Notes: a model not told the origin generated them from the sequence alone. DNA of 64,000 bases from Acinetobacter bouvetii DSM 14964 = CIP 107468 (GCF_000368865.1 NZ_KB849727.1:816401-880400), one strand, 5' to 3'; numbered from the stretch's first letter, positions 18,884 through 29,527 are shown. Translations and numbers: made by a program.

Positions 18884-20212
18884 TTAAAAATTCACCTTAA
18901 CGCTAAGACCAGCCACCCAAGCATCATCCACTTCTTTCACGCCAGAGGGTTGATAGATATATTGTAGGTTGGGTCTGAGCATCACCGCAGGAGACCACTG
19001 ATAGGTATAGTTCAACTCAACATTGAGTTCGTCATGTTGAATTGGGACGTAATCGCTGGCAAGCGCGTCATAACTGTAATAACCACGGCCTTCGTTAGTG
19101 GCGATTTGCTTGTCCGTCACACGGTCATTCACCACATAGTTGGCCAAACCAAAACCAATAGAATCATTTGGACGGCTATCAAAAGGGCCTTTGTACCAAA
19201 GTGCCAGTTGTTGTGTACTTCCTACAGCAGTCGTGTCTCGGTCATTGATGACCCCATTGAAACTGATATATAAACCGCGCTTCGGATCAGCCCCGTGTTG
19301 AGTCAGTTGTTGTTGAGCATTCAACCAAAAACTATATTTGCCATCGTGGATTTCTCCTGATGTACCCACATCTTTAGCTTCTGCTGTGGAATATAGTGCA
19401 CCGAGTTTATATTCACCTGGTAAGCCATTAAATGTGGCAAGTTTTGGTTTCCAAGCCAGTTCAACTGGAATGGTCGCCCCTTCGACATTGTCCATATCGA
19501 AGTTGAAGCCATCACTGTCTGAGTCTGTTTTGACATTGTCTGGGTTGACTTCATAGACGCCAATGCCAAGTGACCAGTCTGGTGCAAATTGGTATTTAAC
19601 ATTGGTGCCCCATAAACTGACAGGCCAGTTATACCAAATCGAACCGATGGATTTTCCAAGCTGTCCGCCACACAAAAGTAAATTCTGAAATTCACATTGC
19701 GAACTATTAAAGTCATCCGACATGCCCATACGACCAATCTTAAATTGAACGCGGTTATCATCAAATCCAGTTTTGATCCAAGCCTGAGTTAAGCGCCAAA
19801 TTTTGCCACGACCATAAATTTCTTGGCTGTTGCCCAAGGTACTGGCACGAGGGTCTTTAATTCGTTCAAGCGTTAGGGCGTTACCATCACGTTTGGTAAT
19901 CATCAAGCCTGCTGTGGTATTTTCCCAACCTGCAATTTTGTTTAAATCAAAATTGGCACCTAAGGTCAACTGCGCGGCATTATCAAAACTTCGGTCATCG
20001 TTATAACCACCAGCCAAATTGGTCGCTGCTTGACTCATAATTGAAGCTGTAAATTTATAACCTTGATCTTCCAGTTGCTTCCGTTCACCGTTCCAATCAC
20101 CGAATAACCATTGACGGTCTGCTGAATAAAATTCATTGGCTGAAGCCAATTGGCAAGTTAAAAGCGCCAAAGATAATGCGCCTAGCTTTAATAGTTGTTG
20201 CATCCCAAACAT
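18884..20212 (-). CDS. quiX: QuiX, OprB-type outer-membrane porin
   Basis: This 442-aa protein has a signal peptide ending at LASA-N (residue 25) and then OprB-like carbohydrate-selective porin sequence: FYSADRQWLFGDWNGERKQLEDQGYKF at the N-terminus, and repeated amphipathic strands ending in an aromatic residue (VKVNF). It lies between quiC and quiA, the position of quiX in A. baylyi. The likely role is uptake of quinate and shikimate across the outer membrane to the periplasmic Qui enzymes. Substrate specificity is inferred from context only. Confidence 0.87.
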   Translation of the reverse strand: MFGMQQLLKLGALSLALLTCQLASANEFYSADRQWLFGDWNGERKQLEDQGYKFTASIMSQAATNLAGGYNDDRSFDNAAQLTLGANFDLNKIAGWENTTAGLMITKRDGNALTLERIKDPRASTLGNSQEIYGRGKIWRLTQAWIKTGFDDNRVQFKIGRMGMSDDFNSSQCEFQNLLLCGGQLGKSIGSIWYNWPVSLWGTNVKYQFAPDWSLGIGVYEVNPDNVKTDSDSDGFNFDMDNVEGATIPVELAWKPKLATFNGLPGEYKLGALYSTAEAKDVGTSGEIHDGKYSFWLNAQQQLTQHGADPKRGLYISFNGVINDRDTTAVGSTQQLALWYKGPFDSRPNDSIGFGLANYVVNDRVTDKQIATNEGRGYYSYDALASDYVPIQHDELNVELNYTYQWSPAVMLRPNLQYIYQPSGVKEVDDAWVAGLSVKVNF

Positions 20213-20263
20213 CCTTTTTTGTGAGGAAAGCTCAACGCAGGTGAGCTTTCCATGCGGTTTTTA

Positions 20264-21736
20264 TTATTTAATGCGAACGGCTGGACTCAGTTCAGAAGTT
20301 GCACCCAAGTGGTCTGTGACATTGGCGGTCACATTCGCCGTCACACTTGCAGCACTATTCAATGCTTTCCACGTTGCTTGACCTTGACCTTGTGCATTCG
20401 TGGTCACCACTTGAGTACCTAAATACTGCTCTGCTTCTTGACTCTTCGCTTGATAATTGGCAAAGAATTCAACTTGGTAGCGTTGATTTGGCTGTGCTTG
20501 AACTGTCGCGGTAATCTGTCCTTTGCTATAGCTTAAACGTGGAGCTTGAATGTTTTGGTTTGGCATCGCATTACAGCCCTGCTCATTTGGCTGGGTACAG
20601 GTTTTTTGCAGTTTCGCCGCTTCAATGACCACGCCACCACCACGAGAACCCACAAAGCCAGCATGTTCAAGCGCAGGCACAGCAAACACAATTGCGCCTA
20701 AACGCTGATTAGGTACACACGAACCACCCGCTTCACAGCGTTTAATATCTTTGCCATTGCCCCAAATTAGGTTTTTGGTCAATGTCGTACGGGCATTGGC
20801 ATCTTTTTCTGAACGAATGGCAATGCCAAGACGGTTACCATGAACTCTGTTACTGTCAAAAATGTTGCCATCACCAGTGAGGTTAAAGCCAATCGAGTTG
20901 TTGGTCAGTTCGTTATAAGCAATGTAATTGCGCTTACCCCAGTTGATTTGTAAACCATCCGAGTAGTTTTCAAATTTGTTGCCGACCACCGCATTGTCAT
21001 TGCCCCACAAGATTTCGATACCTTGCGACGGTTCTGGGTTGGCTTTGGTTGAAGTAAATAGATTGTTGGCCACAAGGTTAAATGCCGCGCCACGCGTCAG
21101 CTCTAAACCATCGCCATTATCTACAAACAAGTTGTTCAAAACTTTGTTGTTATTGGTGGTGGTAGAGGTCGGATTGCCCTTACCGTCATCACCCGTCAAC
21201 ATCACGCCTGAACCACCGTAGTTATTACTGATACGGTTATGTTGAATCAAGTTGTTGCTTGAACGGTTCACCAAAACGCCAATACAAAAACGGTGAATAT
21301 CCAGACCTTTTAAGGTCACACCATTCACGTCTTGAAGAACCAGACCCGGTAAAGTCGTGGTACGGACATTGGTGCCATACTGTTCAGGATTTGCCCCCGG
21401 GCAGGCTTTCGCACCTTCACCTTTAATATAGTTTGAACCATCAATCGCAATAAACTCGCCTGTTTTGTCCCATTGCGTCCCAATGATCTTTACTGAAGAT
21501 TTAATTGGTGGTAAAGGCTGATTCAGTTTAATTGCATAGGGTGCTTTGTCCACAGCTTGGATTTGAATTTCATTTTCTTGCGTCGCATTGGCATTCGATT
21601 GTTCAATCGCCCAACGCAGTGAACCTTTTACACTATCATCCTGATAGCGATCCACAATATAAGTTTCTGCACTGGCAAAACCTGATGCCGCTAAACTCAA
21701 AACCAATGTGGTCAAACGTAAGGTTGATGGTTTCAT
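20264..21736 (-). CDS. quiC: 3-dehydroshikimate dehydratase QuiC (periplasmic, beta-helix type)
   Basis: This enzyme converts 3-dehydroshikimate to protocatechuate, the step feeding the ring-cleavage pathway. The 490-aa protein has a signal peptide (ends FASA-E, residue 23). Its centre has the Asn-rich coils of a right-handed parallel beta-helix (NNLIQHNRISNNYGG, NNKVLNNLFVDNGDGLEL, NAVVGNKFENYSDGLQI, YNELTNNSIGFNL). The C-terminus has a small Ig-like domain. It resembles the exported A. baylyi QuiC (about 486 aa), not the cytosolic sugar-isomerase-fold AsbF type. It lies 44 nt downstream of quiB. Confidence 0.9.
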   Translation of the reverse strand: MKPSTLRLTTLVLSLAASGFASAETYIVDRYQDDSVKGSLRWAIEQSNANATQENEIQIQAVDKAPYAIKLNQPLPPIKSSVKIIGTQWDKTGEFIAIDGSNYIKGEGAKACPGANPEQYGTNVRTTTLPGLVLQDVNGVTLKGLDIHRFCIGVLVNRSSNNLIQHNRISNNYGGSGVMLTGDDGKGNPTSTTTNNNKVLNNLFVDNGDGLELTRGAAFNLVANNLFTSTKANPEPSQGIEILWGNDNAVVGNKFENYSDGLQINWGKRNYIAYNELTNNSIGFNLTGDGNIFDSNRVHGNRLGIAIRSEKDANARTTLTKNLIWGNGKDIKRCEAGGSCVPNQRLGAIVFAVPALEHAGFVGSRGGGVVIEAAKLQKTCTQPNEQGCNAMPNQNIQAPRLSYSKGQITATVQAQPNQRYQVEFFANYQAKSQEAEQYLGTQVVTTNAQGQGQATWKALNSAASVTANVTANVTDHLGATSELSPAVRIK

Positions 21737-21780
21737 ATTTTAAATCCTTTTCTATCCTTGAAGATGAATAACACAGTGCA

Positions 21781-22638
21781 TTAAGGGGTCGGTTGTACTG
21801 TTTTGAGCAACTGTTTGAGTTGAGTCACATCAATTTGACCCGGTGCAGAGGCTTCACCAATCATGCCGAAACTTAAGCTGCCGCCCATGTTGCCCGTAGC
21901 GACACGTGAAATGGTGCCCAACTGCCCCATTGACATAGTCAGTAAGGGTTTATGACTTTTTTGACTCACAGCCAACGTGGCATTCATGAGGGTAAAGACG
22001 TCTTGTTTTGACTTTGGCATTACCGCAATTTTCAGAATATCGGCACCCATCTGATCTTGTTTTAGCAAACGGTTTTCAATTTCTTGTTGTTCGGGGGTTT
22101 TGGCAAAATCATGATTTGACATGATCACCAACACGTTCTTTTCATGTGCCAATTTGGTTAATTTCGCCACACTGCCTGCATCACGGAACATTTCAATATC
22201 CAGCAATTGCATAAATGGCTTTTTCAGGTATTCACGATAAATCTTTTCATAGTCTTGGTCAGACACCGTCATTTTTCCACCTTCGTTATGAGTACGAATG
22301 GTCGCGATCAACGGTTTGTCTTTTAAAATTTGATTCAGCTGCTGACCCAATGCGATAACTTTTTTAGTGTCCGCAGAAAATTCCAATAAGTCGATGCGAA
22401 ACTCAGCCACATCTGCGTTTGGGTTGCTGGCAATCATTTGCGCTTGGGCAATGGCTTGCTCAGCTGTCTTTGCGGTAATCGGCACAATAGTTTTGACAGG
22501 TAAGTCACCAATATTGAGGTTTTTCACCATATAGTGTTGTGTCGTAGGGGCAACTTCGGCTGAAAATGCCGTAGGCATTGCCGCTAAAACAGCACTGCTT
22601 AAGCAAAGTTGCATCGCAATTTTTTTGATTGTCATCAT
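21781..22638 (-). CDS. quiB: exported type I 3-dehydroquinate dehydratase QuiB
   Basis: This enzyme dehydrates 3-dehydroquinate to 3-dehydroshikimate. The 285-aa protein carries a Sec signal peptide (ends FSA-E, about residue 27). It then has a class I dehydroquinase barrel with EFRIDLLEF, the catalytic His in SNHDF, the Schiff-base Lys in ILKIAVMPKS, and the SMGQLGTISR loop. Biosynthetic AroD/AroQ enzymes are cytosolic, so the export signal and the qui context mark this as the catabolic enzyme. Two adjacent ATGs could start it; AGGAA precedes both. Confidence 0.92.
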   Translation of the reverse strand: MMTIKKIAMQLCLSSAVLAAMPTAFSAEVAPTTQHYMVKNLNIGDLPVKTIVPITAKTAEQAIAQAQMIASNPNADVAEFRIDLLEFSADTKKVIALGQQLNQILKDKPLIATIRTHNEGGKMTVSDQDYEKIYREYLKKPFMQLLDIEMFRDAGSVAKLTKLAHEKNVLVIMSNHDFAKTPEQQEIENRLLKQDQMGADILKIAVMPKSKQDVFTLMNATLAVSQKSHKPLLTMSMGQLGTISRVATGNMGGSLSFGMIGEASAPGQIDVTQLKQLLKTVQPTP

Positions 22639-22691
22639 TACATTTCCTTGTATTTACAAACTATTGCCTGACTTCTGTTATCAATGGCAAA

Positions 22692-22775
22692 TATACGTGG
22701 GATGAATGAAATGGGTCATACCATCACCACGTATAAACTTTTATCTATCGAGCCAGTGCAAAGTGTTCTGCACTG
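22692..22775 (-). repeat. paired hairpins in the pcaG-quiB gap
   Basis: The 149-nt gap between pcaG and quiB holds two perfect inverted repeats: tatacgtgg / ccacgtata (22692-22735) and cagtgca / tgcactg (22754-22775). Neither is followed by a T-tract on the minus strand, so they look like RNA-processing or stability elements rather than terminators. Confidence 0.5.
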
Positions 22776-22787
22776 AACTTAATCAAC

Positions 22788-23417
22788 TTAGATATCTAAA
22801 AAGACCGTTTCATCTTCACCTTGAATACGAATGTCAAAGCGATACACCACTTCACCATCACGCTCTTCACGTTTTGCGATGAGCGTTTGACGACGAGGTG
22901 CCCACTCAATGCCTTTCAGTACAGGATCTTGTGCATTGGCTTCCGCTTCATCATCAAAGTAAACACGCGTGTTTAAGCCAATGTTAATCCCGCGAGCAAA
23001 GATGATCAGTGCAATATGCGGTGCCTGAGTTGTACCTTTACGTCCCGGAACCGCACCTGGTTTAATGGTATTGAAACTCCAAAAACCAGTTTCGAAGTCT
23101 GCGCCTGTACGTCCCCAACCGAGAAAGTTTGGATCGACTGCTTTGCCTTGAATATCGGCCGCACTTGGATAGACACCATTGGCATCCGCCTGCCAGATTT
23201 CAATTAACACATCACGTAGCGGCAAGCCTAAACCGTCGAACACTTGACCTTCTAAGCGAATATGTTCGCCTAAAGTATTTTCTTTAACTAGCTGGTTGTT
23301 AAAGTTATTTTCAAAGACTTCAATGTTGGCTTGTTGTGGTAACAAACCAATGTGTACGTATGGTCCACCTGTTTGAGATGGAGTTTCATGCAATTCTTGA
23401 AAGTTCCAATGGTTCAT
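22788..23417 (-). CDS. pcaG: protocatechuate 3,4-dioxygenase alpha subunit PcaG
   Basis: This 209-aa protein is the non-catalytic partner of PcaH in the intradiol ring-cleaving dioxygenase that opens protocatechuate to 3-carboxy-cis,cis-muconate. The sequence shows the family pattern TGGPYVHIGL, GQVFDGLGLPLRDVLIEIWQADANG, FLGWGRTGADFETGFW and KPGAVPGRKG. It lacks the full iron-ligand set, as expected for alpha. It lies 15 nt downstream of pcaH. Confidence 0.95.
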   Translation of the reverse strand: MNHWNFQELHETPSQTGGPYVHIGLLPQQANIEVFENNFNNQLVKENTLGEHIRLEGQVFDGLGLPLRDVLIEIWQADANGVYPSAADIQGKAVDPNFLGWGRTGADFETGFWSFNTIKPGAVPGRKGTTQAPHIALIIFARGINIGLNTRVYFDDEAEANAQDPVLKGIEWAPRRQTLIAKREERDGEVVYRFDIRIQGEDETVFLDI

Positions 23418-23432
23418 GTTGTTCTCCCTGAA

Positions 23433-24170
<738 letters not shown>

Positions 24171-24184
24171 TTAATCTTGTTCCA

Positions 24185-24619
24185 TTACTCTTGATTGGTT
24201 TGTGCTTGGCTAAGTTGCTGTTCGCTCAGCTTTTGCGGGGCAATACCCAAATCTGCAAAAACCTCTTCTGCCATGTGCATGGCTGCATTGGCTGCGGGCA
24301 AACCGGCATACAGTGAACAGTGCAAAATCAACTCTTTTAAGTCGTCCTTGGTCACACCATTGTTAAAACAAGCACGTAAATGCATACGCAATTCGTCTTC
24401 ACGGCCCAATGCCAATAACACGGCAATGGTGACTAAGCTACGGGTATGGCGCGGCATGCCTGGTCTAGACCAGACTTCGCCCCACGCAAAACGGCTAATA
24501 AAATTTTGAAAGTCGGCATTGAAATCATTCAAGTTCTCAAGTGAACGACCGACATGCTTTTCACCCAGCACTTCAGTGCGTACGGTAATTCCTTGTTCAT
24601 AACGTTGTTCATCATTCAT
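24185..24619 (-). CDS. pcaC: 4-carboxymuconolactone decarboxylase PcaC
   Basis: This small 144-aa all-helical protein of the AhpD-like/CMD fold decarboxylates gamma-carboxymuconolactone to beta-ketoadipate enol-lactone. Recognisable segments are RYEQGITVRTEVLGEKHVGR, PRHTRSLVTIAVLLALGRE and ELILHCSLYAGLPAANAAMH. It is a stand-alone PcaC, not the PcaL fusion with PcaD seen in other bacteria; pcaD lies two genes upstream. Confidence 0.95.
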   Translation of the reverse strand: MNDEQRYEQGITVRTEVLGEKHVGRSLENLNDFNADFQNFISRFAWGEVWSRPGMPRHTRSLVTIAVLLALGREDELRMHLRACFNNGVTKDDLKELILHCSLYAGLPAANAAMHMAEEVFADLGIAPQKLSEQQLSQAQTNQE

Positions 24620-24633
24620 GGGAGAAACCTCAA

Positions 24634-25989
24634 TTAGGTCGCATCGGTATGTGCGACCAATGATTTAACAAAAATAGCGACCGCTGCTGCTGTTGCTGGA
24701 ATTAACAGCAGACTTAAAATGGCAGTAAATGACCAGTCATTACCCAGTAAAACTGCGCCGATCCATGCACCAAATACCGCACCAAAACGTCCAATCCCAG
24801 ACATCCATGCCACACCTGTTGCACGGCATTGGGTTGGATAAAAACGAGCACTCAGTGCTGGCATTGCCGACTGCGCACCATTAATTGCAACACCTGCACA
24901 AAGCACTAAAATGGCAAGTAAGGTTGGATTTGCTAAGCTCTGACCTACAGCAAAGGCAAAGATCCCAGCCACAAAGTAGAAGCCTGCAATAATGCGGTTC
25001 GGGTTGAAACGGTCCATTGCCCAGCCAATAAATAAAGCACTGAGAACACCGCCAAACTGGAATAAACCACCGATAAATGCAGCGCGTTCCATGGTTGCGC
25101 CTGTTTCACGCATCAAGGTTGGCAACCAACTGGTGAGCAGATAAATCATCACCAAACCCATAAAATAGGTCAGCCACAATAAAACCGTGCCTTTGACATA
25201 TTTCTGAGAGAACAGCATGCCAAACACACCTTTCTTCTCTCCACCTTCCGTTTTTTCTTCAGGTACATGAAACTCAGTAACACCATGTACTTGCGTCGGT
25301 GCAATACGCGTTAGAATTTTGCGAACTTTTTCGGGGTCACGACCTTTCACAATCAAGAAACGATAAGATTCTGGCAGGAAGAAAATCACCAAGATCATCA
25401 AAATCAGTGGCGACCAACCGCCCAGTAAAAATAAGCTGTGCCAACCAAAGGTTGGGATCAACCAACTGCTAATAAAACCACCTGTTGCCATACCCAAGTT
25501 GTAACCACAGAACATACAGGTCACGAGTAGCGAGCGAGAGCGCTGCGGGCAATATTCAGAAAATAACGTGGTTGCATTCGGCATCGCAGCACCCAAACCA
25601 ATGCCGGTTAAAAAGCGCAGTATCACCAAGGTATTTAAGTCAGCTGCATATGCCGATGCCAAAGTAAAGCCACCAAAAATCAGCATCGAAACACTTAAAA
25701 CAATCTTTCGCCCAAAGCGGTCAGCGGTTGGACCAGACACCAAAGCACCAATAATCATGCCGCCTAAAGCCGCACTCATGACTGGACCCAGTTGCGAGCG
25801 GTCTATTCCCCAGTCTTGTGCCAAGGCTGGAGCAATAAAACCCATTGCCGCAGTATCAATACCATCAACAAAAACAATGAGAAAACATACAATTGCGATC
25901 AACCACTGATATTTGCTAATCGGTGCATCATTAATCAGTGCTTGTGCGTCTATACTCGTTTTTTGAGTAGCGTATTCCTGAGACGCCAT
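24634..25989 (-). CDS. pcaK: PcaK, MFS aromatic acid:H+ symporter (AAHS family)
   Basis: This 451-aa inner-membrane transporter has twelve predicted helices. It has the MFS loop motifs GPTADRFGRK (after TM2) and, in the second half, GWAMDRFNPNRI, plus the family lead FVDGIDTAAMGFIAPALAQDWG with the substrate-linked Asp residues of TM1. PcaK proteins import 4-hydroxybenzoate and protocatechuate. Here it would bring in protocatechuate made in the periplasm by the Qui enzymes. It lies between pcaD and pcaC. Confidence 0.93.
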   Translation of the reverse strand: MASQEYATQKTSIDAQALINDAPISKYQWLIAIVCFLIVFVDGIDTAAMGFIAPALAQDWGIDRSQLGPVMSAALGGMIIGALVSGPTADRFGRKIVLSVSMLIFGGFTLASAYAADLNTLVILRFLTGIGLGAAMPNATTLFSEYCPQRSRSLLVTCMFCGYNLGMATGGFISSWLIPTFGWHSLFLLGGWSPLILMILVIFFLPESYRFLIVKGRDPEKVRKILTRIAPTQVHGVTEFHVPEEKTEGGEKKGVFGMLFSQKYVKGTVLLWLTYFMGLVMIYLLTSWLPTLMRETGATMERAAFIGGLFQFGGVLSALFIGWAMDRFNPNRIIAGFYFVAGIFAFAVGQSLANPTLLAILVLCAGVAINGAQSAMPALSARFYPTQCRATGVAWMSGIGRFGAVFGAWIGAVLLGNDWSFTAILSLLLIPATAAAVAIFVKSLVAHTDAT

Positions 25990-26031
25990 ACCTGCCTCCT
26001 TGGGCTGAAAGTCCTTTTAAAAATCCTTAAA

Positions 26032-26820
26032 CTATTGAATCGATCCAATGAACTGACTGAGGGTTTGGTTAAACAGCTCAGGTTGCTCAATATTGGAAAG
26101 ATGCGATGCATCAATCACCGCTAATTCACACTTTTGAATCTGTTGTTGCATAAAGATGCCATCTGCCACGGTCGTAACTGGGTCAAATGCGCCTGCAATC
26201 ACTAAAGTTGGAATCTGAATCTGTTGAATTTGAGTAGATAGATCTGCTTGCGCGAGCGCTCGGCAAGATTCTGCATAGCCAAGTGCTGGCGTAGTCGCTA
26301 AAGATTGAATTGTGCGCTGTGCCAAAGCATCGTGTTGATAATCAAACTGCTCACTAAACCAGCGTGTATGCGTAGTCGCGACCAAGTCTGCTAAGCCATT
26401 GGCTGTCACAGCATCTGCACGAGCATTCCAACCTTCTTCAGTCCAAATTTTGGCTGCTGAATTCGCCACAGTGATGCTATGAAAACGATCTGCATGGTGA
26501 ATACCGAGCCACAAAGCTGTCATGCCGCCCATTGAAATCCCGCAAAAATGCGCTTTTTCAATGTTTAAACCGTTCAGAATATCAATCACATCTTCTGCAA
26601 GGTTTTGTACAGTGGTCTGCTCAATCACATCACTTTGCCCATGACCACGCGTGTCATAAGTCACCACTTTGAACTGCTGTTCAAATGCCACAACTTGCGG
26701 CTGCCACATGCCTTTATCTGTACCCAATGAGTTTGAAAATACAATCACAGGTGCATGATCTTGCCCACTGATTGCAACAGATAAAGTCTTGCCTTGACGA
26801 TTGGTCATCGTGATATTCAC
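26032..26820 (-). CDS. pcaD: beta-ketoadipate enol-lactone hydrolase PcaD
   Basis: This 262-aa alpha/beta hydrolase opens beta-ketoadipate enol-lactone to beta-ketoadipate. The catalytic triad is visible: Ser96 in GISMGG, Asp213 in GAFDPVT and His240 in DASHLSN. The oxyanion region SNSLGTD is near residue 30. Its ATG overlaps the pcaB stop by four bases (ATGA), so the two are translationally coupled. Confidence 0.94.
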   Translation of the reverse strand: MNITMTNRQGKTLSVAISGQDHAPVIVFSNSLGTDKGMWQPQVVAFEQQFKVVTYDTRGHGQSDVIEQTTVQNLAEDVIDILNGLNIEKAHFCGISMGGMTALWLGIHHADRFHSITVANSAAKIWTEEGWNARADAVTANGLADLVATTHTRWFSEQFDYQHDALAQRTIQSLATTPALGYAESCRALAQADLSTQIQQIQIPTLVIAGAFDPVTTVADGIFMQQQIQKCELAVIDASHLSNIEQPELFNQTLSQFIGSIQ

Positions 26821-28175
26821 TTTGCCTCTCCTTTTGCTTCTTGCAACACCGCATCAATCTGGTCTTGAATATTGCCGAGATATGACGCGGGTTTAAAAAT
26901 TTCTGAAATCTGAGCAGCGCTAAACAAGTCTTTGACTTGATCCAATTCCGCAATCACATCTTTTAAGTGCACACCTTTTTCAACGGCTGTTTTACATGCT
27001 GCTTCCACCAAATGATGAGCCTGTAAGCGACCCATATGTGGTGCCAATGCCATCATTACAGCTTCTGCCATAATTAAACCTTGGGTACTACATTCCAAAT
27101 TACGCTGCATGTTCTCAGCATTAACTTGCATGGCTTGTAACACGTCTAAAGTCCGCTCTAAAGCGCCTGCACACAGTTGGAAAATTTCAGGCAATGCCAA
27201 CCATTCTGCATGCCATCCACCTAGACTACGCTCATGTTCCTGCACCATGCTTTGGTACAAACTCGACATCAGCACAGGCACACGATTGGCTGCTGCCAAA
27301 ACGGATGCCGCAGCGACAGGATTACGCTTGTGTGGCATCGTCGATGACCCACCGCGCCCTTTCGCTGCTGGCTCAAATACTTCTGCAATTTCAGTTTGCA
27401 TCATCAACGACCAGTCACGTGCCATTTTGCCCAAACTACCTGTCACCATTGCTAAGATGCTCGCGATTTCAACAATACGGTCGCGCTCACCATGCCAAGT
27501 ACAGCTTGGAACAGAAAGTTGTAACTGCGCTGCAAATGCTTGAACTACCGCTGTTCCTTGAGATTGCAATGAAGCCAATGAACCAACGGCACCGCCTAAT
27601 TGAGCAGTAAAAACACGTGCTTTCATGGCTTCAATACGTGCTAAATCACGATGAAATGCCGAGGCCCAACGCGCGAATTTATGCCCCAAAGTAATCGGCA
27701 ACCCTTGCTGCAACCATGTGCGCCCAATCATCACTTGTGCACGATACTGTTCAGCTTGAGCCAATGCAGTGCGGTAACATTGGTGAATTAAAGCTTCAAC
27801 ATGCGTCATTGCAGCACGACATTGCAAAATACAAGCTGTATCTAAAATGTCTTGACTGGTTGCACCCCAATGCACATATCGAGCAGCATCTTCATCACTT
27901 TGTTTCACAATCGCAGTCAATTGCTTCACAAAAGGAATCGCGATATTGCCCGCCAAGCCTGTAGCAACCGCTAAAGCATCAAAGTCAATCTGATTGAGTG
28001 CAGTTGCTGCGATGTTTGAAATTGCTGTTGCCGCAGATTCTGGAATGACACCGACTTGAGCCTGTGCTTGTGCCAAGGCAACTTCAGCCTCAATCATGTA
28101 TGACACCAACGCGCGATCACTGAAAATTTCAGTCACCTCGTTTTGGTAAAATAAGCTGGCATATAACTGGCTCAT
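26817..28175 (-). CDS. pcaB: 3-carboxy-cis,cis-muconate cycloisomerase PcaB
   Basis: This 452-aa member of the fumarase/aspartase superfamily lactonises 3-carboxy-cis,cis-muconate to gamma-carboxymuconolactone. The superfamily signature GGSSTMPHKRNP (with the catalytic loop Ser) is intact, as are the HWGATSQDILDTA and TWLQQGLPITLGHKFA blocks. It lies 22 nt after pcaF and overlaps pcaD. Confidence 0.95.
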   Translation of the reverse strand: MSQLYASLFYQNEVTEIFSDRALVSYMIEAEVALAQAQAQVGVIPESAATAISNIAATALNQIDFDALAVATGLAGNIAIPFVKQLTAIVKQSDEDAARYVHWGATSQDILDTACILQCRAAMTHVEALIHQCYRTALAQAEQYRAQVMIGRTWLQQGLPITLGHKFARWASAFHRDLARIEAMKARVFTAQLGGAVGSLASLQSQGTAVVQAFAAQLQLSVPSCTWHGERDRIVEIASILAMVTGSLGKMARDWSLMMQTEIAEVFEPAAKGRGGSSTMPHKRNPVAAASVLAAANRVPVLMSSLYQSMVQEHERSLGGWHAEWLALPEIFQLCAGALERTLDVLQAMQVNAENMQRNLECSTQGLIMAEAVMMALAPHMGRLQAHHLVEAACKTAVEKGVHLKDVIAELDQVKDLFSAAQISEIFKPASYLGNIQDQIDAVLQEAKGEAK

Positions 28176-28197
28176 GATCGCTATCCTTAACTCTGCT

Positions 28198-29403
28198 TTA
28201 AACGCGCTGAATAATCATTGCAATGCCTTGACCGACACCAATACACATTGAACACAAGGCATAGGTTCCACCGGTTTGTTCTAACTGGTTTAAAGCCGTG
28301 GTGACTAAACGTGCACCTGAAGCCCCCAGTGGATGACCAATCGCAATTGCACCGCCATTTGGATTCACTTGTGTCGTATCGTCTGCCAGACCTAAATCAC
28401 GGGTAACCGCCAGTGCTTGTGCTGCAAAGGCTTCATTCAGTTCAATCACATCCATCTGCTCGATTGTGAGATTGGCTTGTTTGAGTAACTTTTTGATGGC
28501 AGGTGCTGGTGCAAAGCCCATGATGCGCGGCTCTACACCCACTGCTGTTGAAGCAATGATTTTGGCACGCGGTTTAAGCTGGTACACTTGAATCGCTTGT
28601 TCTGAAGCAATCAGTACAGCAGCCGCACCGTCATTGATGCCTGATGCGTTTCCTGCAGTGACGGTGCCTTCTGCTGTCACGACTGGCTTCAGTTTTGCCA
28701 AAGCTTCCAAGGTGGTCGATGCACGTGGATGTTCATCCGTGTCGACCACAATCGGATCACCCTTACGCTGTGGAATATTCACAGGGATGATCTCATGTGT
28801 AAAAAAGCCTTGAGCTTGCGCGGTTGCGGTGCGCTGTTGACTCGCCAAGGCAAACTGGTCTTGATCTGCGCGATCAATATTAAATTGTTGTGCCACGTTC
28901 TCCGCGGTTTGCGGCATGGTGTCTACACCATACATCGCTTTGAGCTTAGGATTAATAAAACGCCAGCCCATGGTGGTGTCTTCAATCTTCTGGCTACGGC
29001 CATAAGCTGTTTCTGATTTACCCATCACAAAAGGTGCACGAGACATACTTTCGACGCCACCTGCGATGATTAAATCTGCTTCGCCGGCTTTAATTGCACG
29101 GGCTGCTATCGCAATGGCATCTAGGGATGAACCACATAAGCGATTCACTGTCGTGGCAGGAACTTCAACGGGTAAACCTGCAAGCAGTGCAGACATACGA
29201 CCGACATTACGGTTGTCTTCACCTGCTTGGTTGGCGCAGCCGTAGATCACGTCATCGACTTGGGTCCAATCCACACTAGGGTTGCGTTGCATTAAGGCTT
29301 GAATCGGCACTGCACCCAAGTCATCGGCACGGATCGGAGCGAGTCCACCGGCATAACGTCCGAATGGGGTACGGATGGCATCGATAATATAAGCGTTTTT
29401 CAT
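28198..29403 (-). CDS. pcaF: beta-ketoadipyl-CoA thiolase PcaF
   Basis: This 401-aa thiolase splits beta-ketoadipyl-CoA into succinyl-CoA and acetyl-CoA, the last step of the pathway. The nucleophilic Cys90 (NRLCGSSLDAI), the NEAFA motif, GHPLGASGAR with the catalytic His, and the second Cys in CSMCIGVGQG are all present. It is separated from pcaJ by an unusual 251-nt gap full of inverted repeats. Confidence 0.95.
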   Translation of the reverse strand: MKNAYIIDAIRTPFGRYAGGLAPIRADDLGAVPIQALMQRNPSVDWTQVDDVIYGCANQAGEDNRNVGRMSALLAGLPVEVPATTVNRLCGSSLDAIAIAARAIKAGEADLIIAGGVESMSRAPFVMGKSETAYGRSQKIEDTTMGWRFINPKLKAMYGVDTMPQTAENVAQQFNIDRADQDQFALASQQRTATAQAQGFFTHEIIPVNIPQRKGDPIVVDTDEHPRASTTLEALAKLKPVVTAEGTVTAGNASGINDGAAAVLIASEQAIQVYQLKPRAKIIASTAVGVEPRIMGFAPAPAIKKLLKQANLTIEQMDVIELNEAFAAQALAVTRDLGLADDTTQVNPNGGAIAIGHPLGASGARLVTTALNQLEQTGGTYALCSMCIGVGQGIAMIIQRV

Positions 29404-29505
29404 TTTTAATCTTGTCCTTTAAAACGGGACTCTGCTGATAGATCAACTGTATCTAGTCACGACGGAGTCTTACCGTGTTCAGTCAAATACCAGTAGCTCG
29501 TTCTT

Positions 29506-29527
29506 GTCACTTTTTTAAAAAAGTGAC
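29506..29527. repeat. 22-bp perfect palindrome between pcaJ and pcaF
   Basis: The half-site gtcactttttt is followed directly by its exact complement aaaaaagtgac. It could be a protein-binding site or the end of an inserted repeat element. As RNA it would form a hairpin with no loop beyond the central A/T pairs. Confidence 0.75.
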
